Positions 45,514 through 54,063 are shown, counted from the stretch's first letter. The stretch is DNA of 64,000 bases from Kitasatospora mediocidica KCTC 9733 (GCF_000744225.1 NZ_JQLN01000004.1:310001-374000), one strand, 5' to 3'. Numbers and translations are program-made. The notes: generated by a model not told the origin, from the sequence alone.

Positions 45514-45641
45514 CGAGATCGACGGCCAGGAAGATTTCCTGGTCAGCCCCCTTACCAGCCGATCTACCAGGCAGTAACCTCACCCGGGTTCGACCCGCGC
45601 CGCGCCACCCGGGCGGCGGGCGGGTCACCTCGGGAGGGTCC

Positions 45642-46517
45642 ATGCGTTCACTTCTGTCCGGTCGCAGACACCGGGCGGCCTGCGCCGTCCTGCTCGGCGG
45701 CGCCCTGCTCGGCGTCTCGGCCGCCCCCGCCTCCGCCGCCGAGAACCGCGCGCCGCACTACTACCTCGCCCTCGGCGACTCGCTCGCGGCGGGCTACCAG
45801 ACCCTGCCGGGCGGCGGCAGCGAGGTCGGCCACGGCTACGCCCAGGATCTCGCCCGCACCCTCGGCGAGCGCGCCGCGCACTCCGGCCACGCGTTCTCCT
45901 TCACCGACCTGGGCTGCCCGGGCGAGACCACCGGCTCGATGATCAACGGCGGCTGCCCGTACCCGCACCCGTACGCCGGTGCGCAGATCGACGCCGCGGT
46001 CGCCTACCTGTTGGCCCACCGCCACGACGATGTCACGGTCACCCTCGACATCGGCGCCAACAACGTGGACGGCTGCGCCACCGGCGGCAACCTGGACATC
46101 GCCTGCGCGACCAAGGGCATCGTCACGGCCGGCCAGGACCTCGGCACGATCCTGGGCAGGCTCAAGGCGGTGGCCGGGCCGCATACGAAGATCGTCGGGA
46201 TGAACCTCTACGACCCCTTCCTCGCCGCCTGGATGACCGGCGGCCAGGGCAAGGTGCTGGCCGGCCTCTCGGTGCCGCTGGCCGACACCCTGAACACCAC
46301 GCTGGACGTCGTCGACGCGCTGCACGGCGTGCCGACGGCCGACGTCGCCAAGGCGTTCAGCACCAACTCCTTCCTGCCGCTGGTCCCGCTGGCCGGCCAG
46401 CAGGTGCCGCTGAACGTGGACCGCATCATGACCTGGACCAACATGGCGCGCGGCGACATCCACGCCAACGACACCGGCTACCAGGTGATCGCCGACGCCT
46501 TCCTGCCGAAGCTCTGA
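45642..46517 (+). CDS. Secreted SGNH/GDSL hydrolase (lipase/esterase)
   Basis: A 291-aa exported esterase. A signal peptide (about residues 1-33, ending PASAAE) precedes the SGNH blocks: LALGDSLAAGY (block I, Ser47), TLDIGANNVDGC (block III with the Gly-x-Asn), and GDIHANDTGYQ (block V, Asp272 and His274). Two pairs of Cys near LGCPGET and GGCPYP may be disulfide-bonded. It probably hydrolyses lipid or acetyl esters outside the cell. GGGAGGG precedes the ATG. Its stop is followed by a hairpin shared with the convergent aldolase gene. Confidence 0.9.
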   Translation: MRSLLSGRRHRAACAVLLGGALLGVSAAPASAAENRAPHYYLALGDSLAAGYQTLPGGGSEVGHGYAQDLARTLGERAAHSGHAFSFTDLGCPGETTGSMINGGCPYPHPYAGAQIDAAVAYLLAHRHDDVTVTLDIGANNVDGCATGGNLDIACATKGIVTAGQDLGTILGRLKAVAGPHTKIVGMNLYDPFLAAWMTGGQGKVLAGLSVPLADTLNTTLDVVDALHGVPTADVAKAFSTNSFLPLVPLAGQQVPLNVDRIMTWTNMARGDIHANDTGYQVIADAFLPKL

Positions 46518-46537
46518 GCCAAGTACGCGGCGCTATC

Positions 46538-46575
46538 GGCTGTTCACCGCCGCCCGAGCGCGGCGGTGAACAGCC
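46538..46575. terminator. 16-bp hairpin overlapping the 3' end of the KDPG aldolase gene
   Basis: GGCTGTTCACCGCCGC (46538-46553) pairs with GCGGCGGTGAACAGCC (46560-46575). The aldolase stop (46544) lies in one arm, so the stem also encodes the last residues. It serves as a two-way terminator for the convergent lipase and aldolase transcripts. Confidence 0.78.
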
Positions 46576-47197
46576 GTGCCCGGCGGGTGATCGCGGCCCA
46601 GTCGGCGGCCGCCACCAGCTCCGGGGCCACCACCTCCGTCCCCGCGCAGACCGCCAGCGCGCCGTGTGCCAGGAAGTCGGCCGCGTTCAGCGTGCTGACG
46701 CCGCCCGAGGCCACCAGCGGGACGTCCGGATAGGGGCCGGCCAGGTCCTTGAAGTAGCCGGGCCCGAAGGCCCTGGCGGGGAAGATCTTGACCGCCGCCG
46801 CCCCCAGCTCCACCGCCTCGGCGACCTCGGTCGGCGTGAGCGCACCGAGCACCACCGGGACGCCCGCCTCCCGCGCCGCCCGCGCGACCTGCGCGCGGCA
46901 GCCGGGGGTGACCAGGAACGACGCTCCGGCCTCGATGCCGCGTTCGGCCTGCTCGGCCGTCAGGACGGTGCCGACGCCGATCCGGCAGCCGGTGCCGGCC
47001 GCCGACGCCCGGGCCAGCGCCTGCGTCACCCCCGGCGTGGTGAAGGTGAACTCGACCCAGCGGATGCCCCCTTCGGCCAGCGCCGCGCAGAGCGCGGCGG
47101 GGTCGGGTATCCGGGGCGCCCGGACCACCGCGATCACGGGGTCGGCACTCAGCGCGGCCCGCAGCTCCAGGGCCTGCTCGGTGGACGGAAGGCTCAT
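46544..47197 (-). CDS. eda: 2-keto-3-deoxy-6-phosphogluconate (KDPG/KHG) aldolase
   Basis: A 217-aa class I aldolase that splits KDPG to pyruvate and glyceraldehyde-3-phosphate. The Schiff-base Lys is in AVKIFPAR (K137) and the catalytic Glu in IRWVEFTF (E49); IGVGTVLTAEQAERGIEAGASFLVTPG is the conserved phosphate/active-site region. Full family length. ATG at 47197 overlaps the stop of the deacylase gene (ATGA), so translation is coupled. It is the last gene of the leftward operon (deaminase - deacylase - aldolase). Confidence 0.92.
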   Translation of the reverse strand: MSLPSTEQALELRAALSADPVIAVVRAPRIPDPAALCAALAEGGIRWVEFTFTTPGVTQALARASAAGTGCRIGVGTVLTAEQAERGIEAGASFLVTPGCRAQVARAAREAGVPVVLGALTPTEVAEAVELGAAAVKIFPARAFGPGYFKDLAGPYPDVPLVASGGVSTLNAADFLAHGALAVCAGTEVVAPELVAAADWAAITRRARLFTAALGRR

Positions 47198-48795
47198 CGG
47201 GCTCGGGTCCCCTGCTCGGTACGGCGCAGCGCGCGGCCGGGAAGCGCCCCGGTGGGACGGGTGTCCCGCAGCACGGCGGTGCCGTTGACGTAGACGTGCT
47301 GGATGCCGGCGGCCGGCCGGCACGGGTCCTCGAAGGTGGCGGTGGCCCCGACCGTCTGCGGGTCGAAGAGCACCAGGTCGGCGTGGTAACCGGGCCGGAT
47401 CAGGCCGCGCCGCTCCAGCCGCAACCGGCGGGCCGGCCGGCCGGTCATCCTGGCCACCGCCTCCTCCAGCGTGAGCACCCCCAACTCCCGCGCGTAGTAC
47501 CCGAGATAGCGCGGGAAGGTGCCCCAGGCCCGCGGGTGCGGCCGGGCGCCGACCAGCAGGCCGTCGCTGCCGGCGGTGTGCGCGCGGTGGCGCATGATGG
47601 CCCGGACGTTCTCCTCGTGGCCGACGTGCTGGAGGATCGTGGTGCCCAACTCGTCGTCCCGCAGCAGCTGGAAGAAGACCTCTGTCCCGCTGCTGCCGCG
47701 AGCGTCGGCCAGTTGGGCGACGGTGGAACCGACCGCCGCGGCGAGCCGCTGGTCGCGCACGCCGGAGATCTGGACGGTCGCCCAGTCGACCACCACCCCG
47801 TGGCAGCCGTCGCTGCCGGTCTGCTCCAGCTCACGCCCGATCCGCATCCGGGCCACCGGGTCGCCGAGCCGCGCCAGAGCTGCCGCCGGACCGCCCTCGG
47901 CCACCCAACCGGGCAGCAGGGCCGCCAGCGTGGTGGATCCCGGCAGATAGGGATAGCTGTCCAGGGTGAGGTCACAGCCGTCCGCGATCGCCCGGTCCAG
48001 CAGCTCCAGCAGCTCCCCGGCCCGGCCCGCGTTGACGCCGAAGTTCATCGTCGCGTGCGCCAGGTGGAGCGGGCAGCCGGACTGCCGGGAGATCTCCACC
48101 ATCTCCGCATAGCCCTCCAACGCGCCTTTCCCGTACGACCGCTGGTGCGTCGCGTGGAACCCGCCGTAGGCGGCCACCAGCTCGCAGAGCGCGACCAGTT
48201 CGGCGGTCCCGGCGTACATGCCGGGCGGGTAGCTCAGCCCGCTGGAGAGGCCGACGGCGCCCTCGTGCAGCCCCTGCCCGAGCAACTCGCGCATCCGCGC
48301 CAGCTCCTGCGGCGTGGGCGGGCGGTCCTGCCAGCCCAACACCATCATCCGCAGCGAACCGTGCGGGACGAGATAGCAGGCGTTCACCGCGATCCCCCGG
48401 TCCAGCCGGTCGAGGTACTGCCCGACCGTGCGCCAGTCCCACCCGAAGCCGTCGGGATCGCCGTTCCAGCCGGCCAGTTGGCGGCGCAGCTGGGGAAGCG
48501 TGACGTCGTCCACCGGCGCGTACGACAGGCCGTCCTGGCCGAGCAGCTCACAGGTGACGCCCTGGGTGACCCGGGAGGGGTGGTCCGGCTCGACCAGCAG
48601 CCGCAGATCGGAGTGGGCGTGCATGTCGATGAACCCCGGTGCGAGCACCAGCCCTTCGGCGTCGATCACCTGACGACCCGTCAAGCCATCACCCAGGGCG
48701 GTGATCACACCCGCGTCGACCGTGACGTCGGCGCGCCGGCGCTCGGCGCCGGTGCCGTCGATCACGGTGGCACCGCGGAAGAGCAGGTCGGGCAT
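47194..48795 (-). CDS. N-acyl-D-amino-acid deacylase-type amidohydrolase
   Basis: A 533-aa zinc amidohydrolase with the D-aminoacylase layout. PGFIDMHAHSDLRLL holds the HxH metal site, ATHQRSYGKGAL and PLHLAHATMNFG the further His ligands, and GLIRPGYHADLVLFD the C-terminal beta-sandwich return. It removes an acyl group from an N-acyl-D-amino acid. D-glucosaminate is itself a D-amino acid, so given the neighbours N-acetyl-D-glucosaminate is a plausible substrate. Start ATG at 48795 overlaps the deaminase stop by one base (TGATG). The downstream overlap with the aldolase gene is ATGA. Confidence 0.88.
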   Translation of the reverse strand: MPDLLFRGATVIDGTGAERRRADVTVDAGVITALGDGLTGRQVIDAEGLVLAPGFIDMHAHSDLRLLVEPDHPSRVTQGVTCELLGQDGLSYAPVDDVTLPQLRRQLAGWNGDPDGFGWDWRTVGQYLDRLDRGIAVNACYLVPHGSLRMMVLGWQDRPPTPQELARMRELLGQGLHEGAVGLSSGLSYPPGMYAGTAELVALCELVAAYGGFHATHQRSYGKGALEGYAEMVEISRQSGCPLHLAHATMNFGVNAGRAGELLELLDRAIADGCDLTLDSYPYLPGSTTLAALLPGWVAEGGPAAALARLGDPVARMRIGRELEQTGSDGCHGVVVDWATVQISGVRDQRLAAAVGSTVAQLADARGSSGTEVFFQLLRDDELGTTILQHVGHEENVRAIMRHRAHTAGSDGLLVGARPHPRAWGTFPRYLGYYARELGVLTLEEAVARMTGRPARRLRLERRGLIRPGYHADLVLFDPQTVGATATFEDPCRPAAGIQHVYVNGTAVLRDTRPTGALPGRALRRTEQGTRAR

Positions 48796-50114
48796 CAGAA
48801 GAACGTCCGGACCAGGTCGACCACCCGGGGGTTCGCACGGTCCGCGTCGTCCAGTACCGGGATCAGGGTCCACTTGTCGAAGGCGGTGCAGGGGTGCGAG
48901 AGGCCGAGCCGGACGACCGCGCCGACCGGTGCCAGCTCGCCCGCCTCGCGCAGGAACGCGTGCTGGTCGTTGACCGCCGTCACCGCGCCGGTCAGCTTGC
49001 GCAGTCCGTCGGCGGTGCGCACCGACTGCGGCTCGGGCAGGCCCTCGTCGTACGGGAAGTCGCGCTTTCCACCATCCAGCAGGGCGAGTTGCTCCTCGGG
49101 CCGGGAGACCACCCGGGCCCAGCCGTGCATCGCCGAGCGCAGCGGCCCACCCTCGGCGCCCCGGACCAGCGGCGAGATGCCCCGGTAGAAGCCGTCGTCG
49201 TGCACCAGGTAGGCGCCGGCGCGAAGCACCACGCAGGTGTCCGGGTGGGCCCGCGCGATCGGGGTCAGCACCCGGGCGACCTGGTCGAAGTACGCGCTGC
49301 CGCCGGCCGTCAGCACCACCTCCGCGGCCTGCCCGAAGAGCCCCTCGGCCCGTACCAGGCCGTGCAGTGCGGCGAGTTGCTCCAGGTAGCGCTCGACCGT
49401 CGCGAGCCCGGCCGCGGTCGCGTCGTGGGCGAGCGCGCCCTCGTAGCCGCCGAGGCCGGACAGCCGCAGGGTGTCCGCGCCGTACGCGGCCCGGGCGACC
49501 TGGAGAGCGCTCTCCAGGTCGCGGGCGCCGGTCCGCCCGCCGGGGCCGCCGAGTTCGACCAACACCTCCACCGGGCGCCGGGCCCCGGCCGCGCGCAACG
49601 CCCGGTCCATCAGCTCCACGCTCTGCACCGAGTCCACCCAGCAGCTCACCGAGAACTCCGGGTCGGCGTCCAACTCGCCGGCCAGCCAAGCCAGTCCGGC
49701 CGCGTCCAGCAGGGAGTTCGCGAGCAGTACCCGACGCACCCCGAAGGCGCGGGCGACCCGCAGCTGCGGCAGGTTGGCCAGCGTGATCGCCCAGGCGCCG
49801 GCCTCCAGCTGGTCGCGCCAGAGCGCCGGCGCCATCGTGGTCTTGCCGTGCGGCGCGAGCCGCACCCCGGCCTCGGCGGCCCAGTCGGCCATGGTGCGCA
49901 GATTGTGCGCCATGGCACCGGCGTCCAGGGTCAGCAGCGGGGTCCCGAAGTCGTCCAGGGTCGGCCCGGTGGCCAGGTACTCGGCGACCGTCAGCCCCGA
50001 GGCCGCCGCCGGGACGGCCTTGAACCGCCAGTCCAGCCGTTCGTCGGCGAGAGCGGCCACCCGCGCCGCGTCGATCCCCGAGCCGGCCGGACCACTTGCC
50101 TTGGACTGGATCAC
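48795..50114 (-). CDS. PLP-dependent amino-acid deaminase (D-serine-dehydratase-like, AlaR-fold)
   Basis: A 439-aa type III-fold PLP enzyme. An alanine-racemase-like barrel holds the PLP Lys in RLAPHGKTTMAPALW; the phosphate site and C-terminal DSD-type Zn region follow, with HPCTAFDKW supplying His and Cys ligands. The group removes ammonia from D-amino acids via an enamine. In this cluster D-glucosaminate to 2-keto-3-deoxygluconate fits. The second GTG of the GTG-GTG pair (50114) is 7 bases after GGAGG; the first (50117) is also possible. It is the first gene of the leftward operon, under the IclR-type operator. Confidence 0.87.
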   Translation of the reverse strand: MIQSKASGPAGSGIDAARVAALADERLDWRFKAVPAAASGLTVAEYLATGPTLDDFGTPLLTLDAGAMAHNLRTMADWAAEAGVRLAPHGKTTMAPALWRDQLEAGAWAITLANLPQLRVARAFGVRRVLLANSLLDAAGLAWLAGELDADPEFSVSCWVDSVQSVELMDRALRAAGARRPVEVLVELGGPGGRTGARDLESALQVARAAYGADTLRLSGLGGYEGALAHDATAAGLATVERYLEQLAALHGLVRAEGLFGQAAEVVLTAGGSAYFDQVARVLTPIARAHPDTCVVLRAGAYLVHDDGFYRGISPLVRGAEGGPLRSAMHGWARVVSRPEEQLALLDGGKRDFPYDEGLPEPQSVRTADGLRKLTGAVTAVNDQHAFLREAGELAPVGAVVRLGLSHPCTAFDKWTLIPVLDDADRANPRVVDLVRTFF

Positions 50115-50132
50115 CACTGCACCTCCGAACTG

Positions 50133-50171
50133 GGATGTTGCAACATCCGCAACATCCTTTGCATATGTTGC
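50133..50171. promoter_or_regulatory. Four-half-site operator in the divergent promoter (probable IclR target)
   Basis: The half-site ATGTTGC / GCAACAT occurs four times in 37 bases. ATGTTGCAACAT at 50135-50146 is a perfect palindrome inside the longer GGATGTTGCAACATCC (50133-50148). A second pair, GCAACAT (50149-50155) and ATGTTGC (50165-50171), is inverted across nine bases. The sites sit exactly between the deaminase and kinase starts, and the IclR gene is in the rightward operon. Confidence 0.82.
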
Positions 50172-50227
50172 TTCTCCGGTTCTAGCATCGACCCGCAACC
50201 AGGGTCAACGAAGGGGTGTGCGTTTCG

Positions 50228-51280
50228 GTGGCAACTGCCGCAGCGGTCTGTCTCGGTGAGTCGATGGCCGTCCTGCTTCCGGACCGGACCGGACCACTGG
50301 AGACCGTCGAGACCTTCCGGCACACCATCGGCGGCGCGGAGTCCAACGTCGCCTGCACCCTGGCCGCTCTGGGCACCCCGACCGCCTGGATCAGCCGGGT
50401 CGGTGACGACGGCTTCGGCCGCCGGCTGACCGGCGAACTCGCCGCCCACGGCGTGGACACCTCCGCCGTCGCCGTCGACCCGCAGCGCCCCACCGGGCTG
50501 TACGTCAAGGAGATCGGTTCCCCCGGCACCCACCCGCGCGATCTGGGCCCGGGCCGCAGCCGCCTGCACTACTACCGCACCGGCTCGGCCGCGGCCGCCC
50601 TCGGTCCGGCGCTCCTGGACGACCCGGCGGCGGCCGCGCTGATAGCCGGCGCCGAGCTGCTGCACCTGTCCGGGATCAGCGCGGCCCTCTCCGACAGCTG
50701 CCTCGCCCTGCTCCGCGCCCTGCTGGCGGACCGTCGCTCCGGCCGCACCGTCAGCTTCGACCTCAACTGGCGCCCGACGCTCTGGCACGGCCGCGACAGC
50801 TCCGTCCTGCCCGCCCTGCTGGACGCCGCCGACGTGGTGCTGCTCGGCGCCGACGAGGCCGAAGCCGTGCTGGGCACCGGCGACCCGGCCGCCCTGCGCG
50901 CCCTGCTGCCCTCGCCCGCCACGCTGGTGGTCAAGGACGCCGACCGGCGGGCCACCGCGGTCGGCGCGAGCGGCCGCACGGTGACCGAACCCGCCCTGGC
51001 GGTGGCCGTGGTGGAGCCCACCGGCGCGGGCGACGCGTTCGCCGCCGGCTACCTGCACGCCACCCTGCGCGGCCTCGACCAGCGCCGCCGGCTGCGCCTG
51101 GGCCACCTCTGCGCCGCCGCCGCACTGACCGCCCACGGCGACCGCGGCCCGCTGCCCCCCGCCGGGGACGTCGCGGCCCTGCTGGACGCCACGCCCGCGC
51201 AGTGGGCCGCGACCAGGGTCGACGCGTCCGGCATCGTCTCCCCCGTACTCACCGACACCCGGCCCAGGAGAGACCGATGA
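50228..51280 (+). CDS. PfkB-family carbohydrate kinase (probable 2-keto-3-deoxygluconate kinase)
   Basis: A 350-aa ribokinase-fold kinase. GGAESNVACTLAALG near residue 37 is the substrate-lid signature. EPTGAGDAFAAGYLHATLRG near residue 260 is PfkB signature 2, with the GAGD anion hole and catalytic Asp. Phosphorylation of 2-keto-3-deoxygluconate to KDPG fits the aldolase across the operator. GTG at 50228 is 11 bases after AAGGGG; GTG at 50216 would sit on that ribosome site. The stop overlaps the IclR ATG (ATGA). Confidence 0.85.
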   Translation: MATAAAVCLGESMAVLLPDRTGPLETVETFRHTIGGAESNVACTLAALGTPTAWISRVGDDGFGRRLTGELAAHGVDTSAVAVDPQRPTGLYVKEIGSPGTHPRDLGPGRSRLHYYRTGSAAAALGPALLDDPAAAALIAGAELLHLSGISAALSDSCLALLRALLADRRSGRTVSFDLNWRPTLWHGRDSSVLPALLDAADVVLLGADEAEAVLGTGDPAALRALLPSPATLVVKDADRRATAVGASGRTVTEPALAVAVVEPTGAGDAFAAGYLHATLRGLDQRRRLRLGHLCAAAALTAHGDRGPLPPAGDVAALLDATPAQWAATRVDASGIVSPVLTDTRPRRDR

Positions 51281-52020
51281 GCCAGACCGTCACCCGTGCC
51301 CTGCGGCTGCTCACCGAGCTCGGCGAGGGCCCGCGCTCACTCGACCAGCTCGCCGCGCTGCTCGCCGTGCACAAGACCACGGTGCTGCGGCTGCTGCAGA
51401 GCCTGGAGGAGGCCCGGATGGTCCACCGGGACGCCGACTACCGCTACCACCTGGGCGCCGGGCTCTTCGCGCTCTCCAGCCGCGCCCTGGAACAGCGTCC
51501 GGTGCGCCGGATCGCCGCCGCCCACCTGGCCGAGCTGAACGCCGCCACCGGGCAGACCGTGCACCTGGCGGCCTACGAGGGCGGCGAGGTGGTCTACATC
51601 GACAAGTACGAGTCCCGCCAGCCGGTGCGGATGTATTCGCGGATCGGGCTGCCGGTGCCGCTGCACTGCGCGGCGGTCTCCAAGGTCCTGCTGGCCGACC
51701 TGCCGCCCGCCGAGCGCCGCAGGGCGGTGGCCCGGATCGACTTCACCCCCTTCACCACCCGCACGCTGCGCACCCCGCAGGCCCTGCTGGGCGAGCTGGC
51801 GACGGTGGCCGGCCAGGGCTGGGCGCAGGACCACGCCGAGCACGAGCCGTTCATGAACTGCGTCGCCGCCCCGGTCCGGGACGCCACCGGACGGGTGGTG
51901 GCCGCCGCGTCGATCTCGGTGCCGGACCTGGTCCTGCCCTACGAACGCGTGCTCGACCTGCTCCCGCAGCTGCTGGCGACCGCCGCCGCGGTCTCCGCCG
52001 ACTGCGGCGCCACCCCCTGA
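51277..52020 (+). CDS. IclR-family transcriptional regulator
   Basis: A 247-aa regulator. The winged helix-turn-helix is residues 1-65 (LDQLAALLAVHKTTVLRLLQSLEEARMV), and the GAF-like effector domain is residues about 75-245 (HLAAYEGGEVVYIDKYES, RMYSRIGLPVPLHCAAVSKVLLADLP, PVRDATGRVVAAASISVP). It presumably binds the four-half-site operator and responds to a pathway intermediate such as KDG or KDPG. It is translationally coupled to the kinase gene, with AGGAG 6 bases upstream of the ATG. Confidence 0.92.
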   Translation: MSQTVTRALRLLTELGEGPRSLDQLAALLAVHKTTVLRLLQSLEEARMVHRDADYRYHLGAGLFALSSRALEQRPVRRIAAAHLAELNAATGQTVHLAAYEGGEVVYIDKYESRQPVRMYSRIGLPVPLHCAAVSKVLLADLPPAERRRAVARIDFTPFTTRTLRTPQALLGELATVAGQGWAQDHAEHEPFMNCVAAPVRDATGRVVAAASISVPDLVLPYERVLDLLPQLLATAAAVSADCGATP

Positions 52021-52052
52021 CCCCCCGATCCGCCCAGAGAAAGCCGAGCGAC

Positions 52053-52466
52053 ATGAGTGACTACGCCGAGAAGACCGAGATCCGCACCGACGGCGCCCCG
52101 GCGCCGGCCTGGCTGTTCTCCCAGGGCGTCCGCAAGGGCCCGATCGTGCAGGTCTCGGGCCAGGGCCCGCAGGACCCGCAGACCGGCGCCTACCTCCACC
52201 CCGGCGACGTGAAGGCGCAGACCCGGCGCACCCTGGAGAACGTCCGGGCGATCGTCGAGGCGGCCGGGGCCCGCGTGGAGGACGTGCTGATGTTCCGGGT
52301 CTACCTCACCACCCGCGCGGACTTCGCCCCGATGAACGAGGCCTACGCCGAGTTCATCGAGGAGCACATCGGTTCCGGCGTGAAGCCCTGCCGCACCACG
52401 GTCTTCGTGGAGCTGCCGAACGAGGCGATGCTGGTGGAGATCGACGCGCAGGCCGTGGTCTCCTGA
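52053..52466 (+). CDS. RidA-family (YjgF) enamine/imine deaminase
   Basis: A 137-aa Rid protein. The conserved anion-binding Arg lies in KPCRTTVFVELPNEAMLVEIDAQA, and VQVSGQGPQDPQTGAYLHPGDVKAQTRRTLENV is the family N-terminal half. Rid proteins hydrolyse reactive enamines and imines released by PLP deaminases. Its presence here supports a PLP-dependent beta-elimination by the divergent gene. It is the last gene of the rightward kinase - IclR - RidA operon, 32 bases after IclR. Confidence 0.9.
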   Translation: MSDYAEKTEIRTDGAPAPAWLFSQGVRKGPIVQVSGQGPQDPQTGAYLHPGDVKAQTRRTLENVRAIVEAAGARVEDVLMFRVYLTTRADFAPMNEAYAEFIEEHIGSGVKPCRTTVFVELPNEAMLVEIDAQAVVS

Positions 52467-52469
52467 CGT

Positions 52470-52515
52470 GCCGTCGGACCCGCCCGCTCCCCGCAGGGCG
52501 GGCGGGTCCGACGGC
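52470..52515. terminator. 18-bp perfect hairpin after the RidA gene
   Basis: Arms 52470-52487 and 52498-52515 around a TCCCCGCAGG loop. It serves the convergent RidA and thioesterase transcripts. Confidence 0.85.
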
Positions 52516-52524
52516 CCGCGGTAC

Positions 52525-53178
52525 TCAGCCCCGGCGGCTCCTCGGCAGGGCGGCGGCCCGGGACCTCGACCTGGCCTGCGGCACCTTGGGCGACGCCATC
52601 TTCTTCGGCTGCACGGGCTTCGCCTGGGCCTTGGACGGCCCCTGCGCCTGCGCCAGATGCGGACTGTCCGTCAGATAGTCCGACAGGAAGCGCCGCTCCG
52701 ACTGGCTCAGCTTCCGCGACCGCCCGGAGGTCCGGTCGCGGGCGACCACGACCGTACGGGCCGTCATGTAGGTGAACGGCTCACGGCAGACGTCCACCCG
52801 CACCTGGGCGGAACTGCGCCCGAGCCGTTCCACCTGCAACCGCACCAGCAGCGGCTCCGGCTGGTGGTGCAGCTGCTGAAGATAATCGATCTCGTGCCGG
52901 GCGATCAGGAATCCGGCCGGAAAGAGCGAATCCCGCACGGCCCGCGCGTGGTGGTAAAAGAGGTCGTGGATTCCCTCCTGGATGTAGCCGACCAACCGGG
53001 CATTGTTGATGTGCCCGTTCTCGTCGACATCGCTCCACCGGGTGGGGCAGCAGAGGACATGCGCGTTCTCGTCGGACTCGGCAAGCGTGACCGGCGCGTC
53101 CGGCGCCTCCGGCGGCACGGTGGCGGAGGGCGTTTGCGGCTGCGCGGTCGGCCGCGTGTCCAGTCGGCCCCCGTTCAT
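52525..53178 (-). CDS. Hotdog-fold acyl-CoA thioesterase
   Basis: A 217-aa protein whose residues about 40-165 form a 4HBT-type hotdog domain. TRWSDVDENGHINNARLVGYIQEG carries the catalytic Asp and the helix signature, and RHEIDYLQQLHHQPEPLLVRLQVERLG the central strands. The first 38 residues are disordered and Pro/Thr-rich. The last 40 are Lys/Arg-rich (KAQAKPVQPKKMASPK), which may bind nucleic acid or phospholipid and is unusual for the family. GGAG lies about 10 bases before the ATG at 53178. Confidence 0.85.
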   Translation of the reverse strand: MNGGRLDTRPTAQPQTPSATVPPEAPDAPVTLAESDENAHVLCCPTRWSDVDENGHINNARLVGYIQEGIHDLFYHHARAVRDSLFPAGFLIARHEIDYLQQLHHQPEPLLVRLQVERLGRSSAQVRVDVCREPFTYMTARTVVVARDRTSGRSRKLSQSERRFLSDYLTDSPHLAQAQGPSKAQAKPVQPKKMASPKVPQARSRSRAAALPRSRRG

Positions 53179-53583
53179 CGCTGTGCTCCGGTGGTGACAC
53201 GACGGCGGTAAGGACCGTCAGCGGCGAGCGCGTTCACCGCGAGCCGGCGACCGGCGGATGCGGCCGCACTGCTTTCCGGTTGGCAATTTTCGTGCACGGT
53301 GTCTCCCGGGAAATAGCGGATGGGCATGACAGGTGACCCGGACGATTCCGGAGGCCACCCCACTGACGCAGCGGGGATGACGCTAGCCCAGCCCAACCGC
53401 CCTATTCACGGTTTATGCACCTCCGGGGGGAATGAACCCACGTCCGGAGTAATCGGAATTCACCGTGACCAGTCAAGTAACCAGCCAACCGGCGGCATCG
53501 CACGCGGGAAATCGCGCAGAATGTGAAGAAGTCTTGCGCACCGGGCATTCGATCACCGCCGGCCACCCGCGGACGGTCCGGGC
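53179..53583. other. 405-base region without a convincing gene
   Basis: It lies between two minus-strand genes and should hold the thioesterase promoter (near 53179-53300) and the end of nothing obvious. It is somewhat A+T-richer than its surroundings. I see no strong dyad or terminator. Confidence 0.4.
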
Positions 53584-54063
53584 TCAGGCCGGGCCGAGCT
53601 CCTTGCCCAGGCAGATGCTCAGCGGCGATTCCCGGTAGATGCCGAACTTGGTGATCGGCTGGTAGCCCTCCGAGGTGTAGAGCGCGACCGCCTCGGGCTG
53701 CTCGGTGCCGGTCTCCAGAATGACCCTGGCTCGGCCCGCCTCGGCGGCGGAGCCCTCCAGATGACGCAGCACGGCCCGGGCCAGCCCCTTGCCACGGGCC
53801 GCCGAGAGGACGAACATCCGCTTCAGCTCGGCGTCCCCGTCCTGCAGTCCCGGGCCGCCGCTCTCCTTGGCGCGCCAGCCGCCGCAGGCGACCGGCGCGC
53901 CGTCCAGGTAGGCCACCACGAAGGTCCCCTGCGGCGGCACGAAGTGCTCCGGGTGCATCACCGTCTCGTCCACCTCGCCGTAGCGGCGGATGTACTCCTG
54001 CTGGACCTCGGCGGTCAGCAGCTGGGCGTCGGGGTGGTCATAGCCAGTCGTACGGAGCTCCAT
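53584..54063 (-). CDS. GNAT-family N-acetyltransferase
   Basis: A 159-aa single-domain acetyltransferase. LKRMFVLSAARGKGLARAVLRHLE carries the acetyl-CoA loop (R-G-K-G-L/A), and PEAVALYTSEGYQPITKFGIY is the motif-B strand with a conserved Tyr. VILETGTEQPEA precedes it. The substrate is unknown. ATG at 54063 (MELRTTG) begins the fold and is preferred over an upstream frame. It is followed by a stretch before the ankyrin gene on the same strand. Confidence 0.88.
   Translation of the reverse strand: MELRTTGYDHPDAQLLTAEVQQEYIRRYGEVDETVMHPEHFVPPQGTFVVAYLDGAPVACGGWRAKESGGPGLQDGDAELKRMFVLSAARGKGLARAVLRHLEGSAAEAGRARVILETGTEQPEAVALYTSEGYQPITKFGIYRESPLSICLGKELGPA

Noticed and set aside
53320..53526. 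68-codon open frame between thioesterase and GNAT genes
   Set aside because: Sequence composition resembles non-coding DNA; no ribosome site and no family resemblance.
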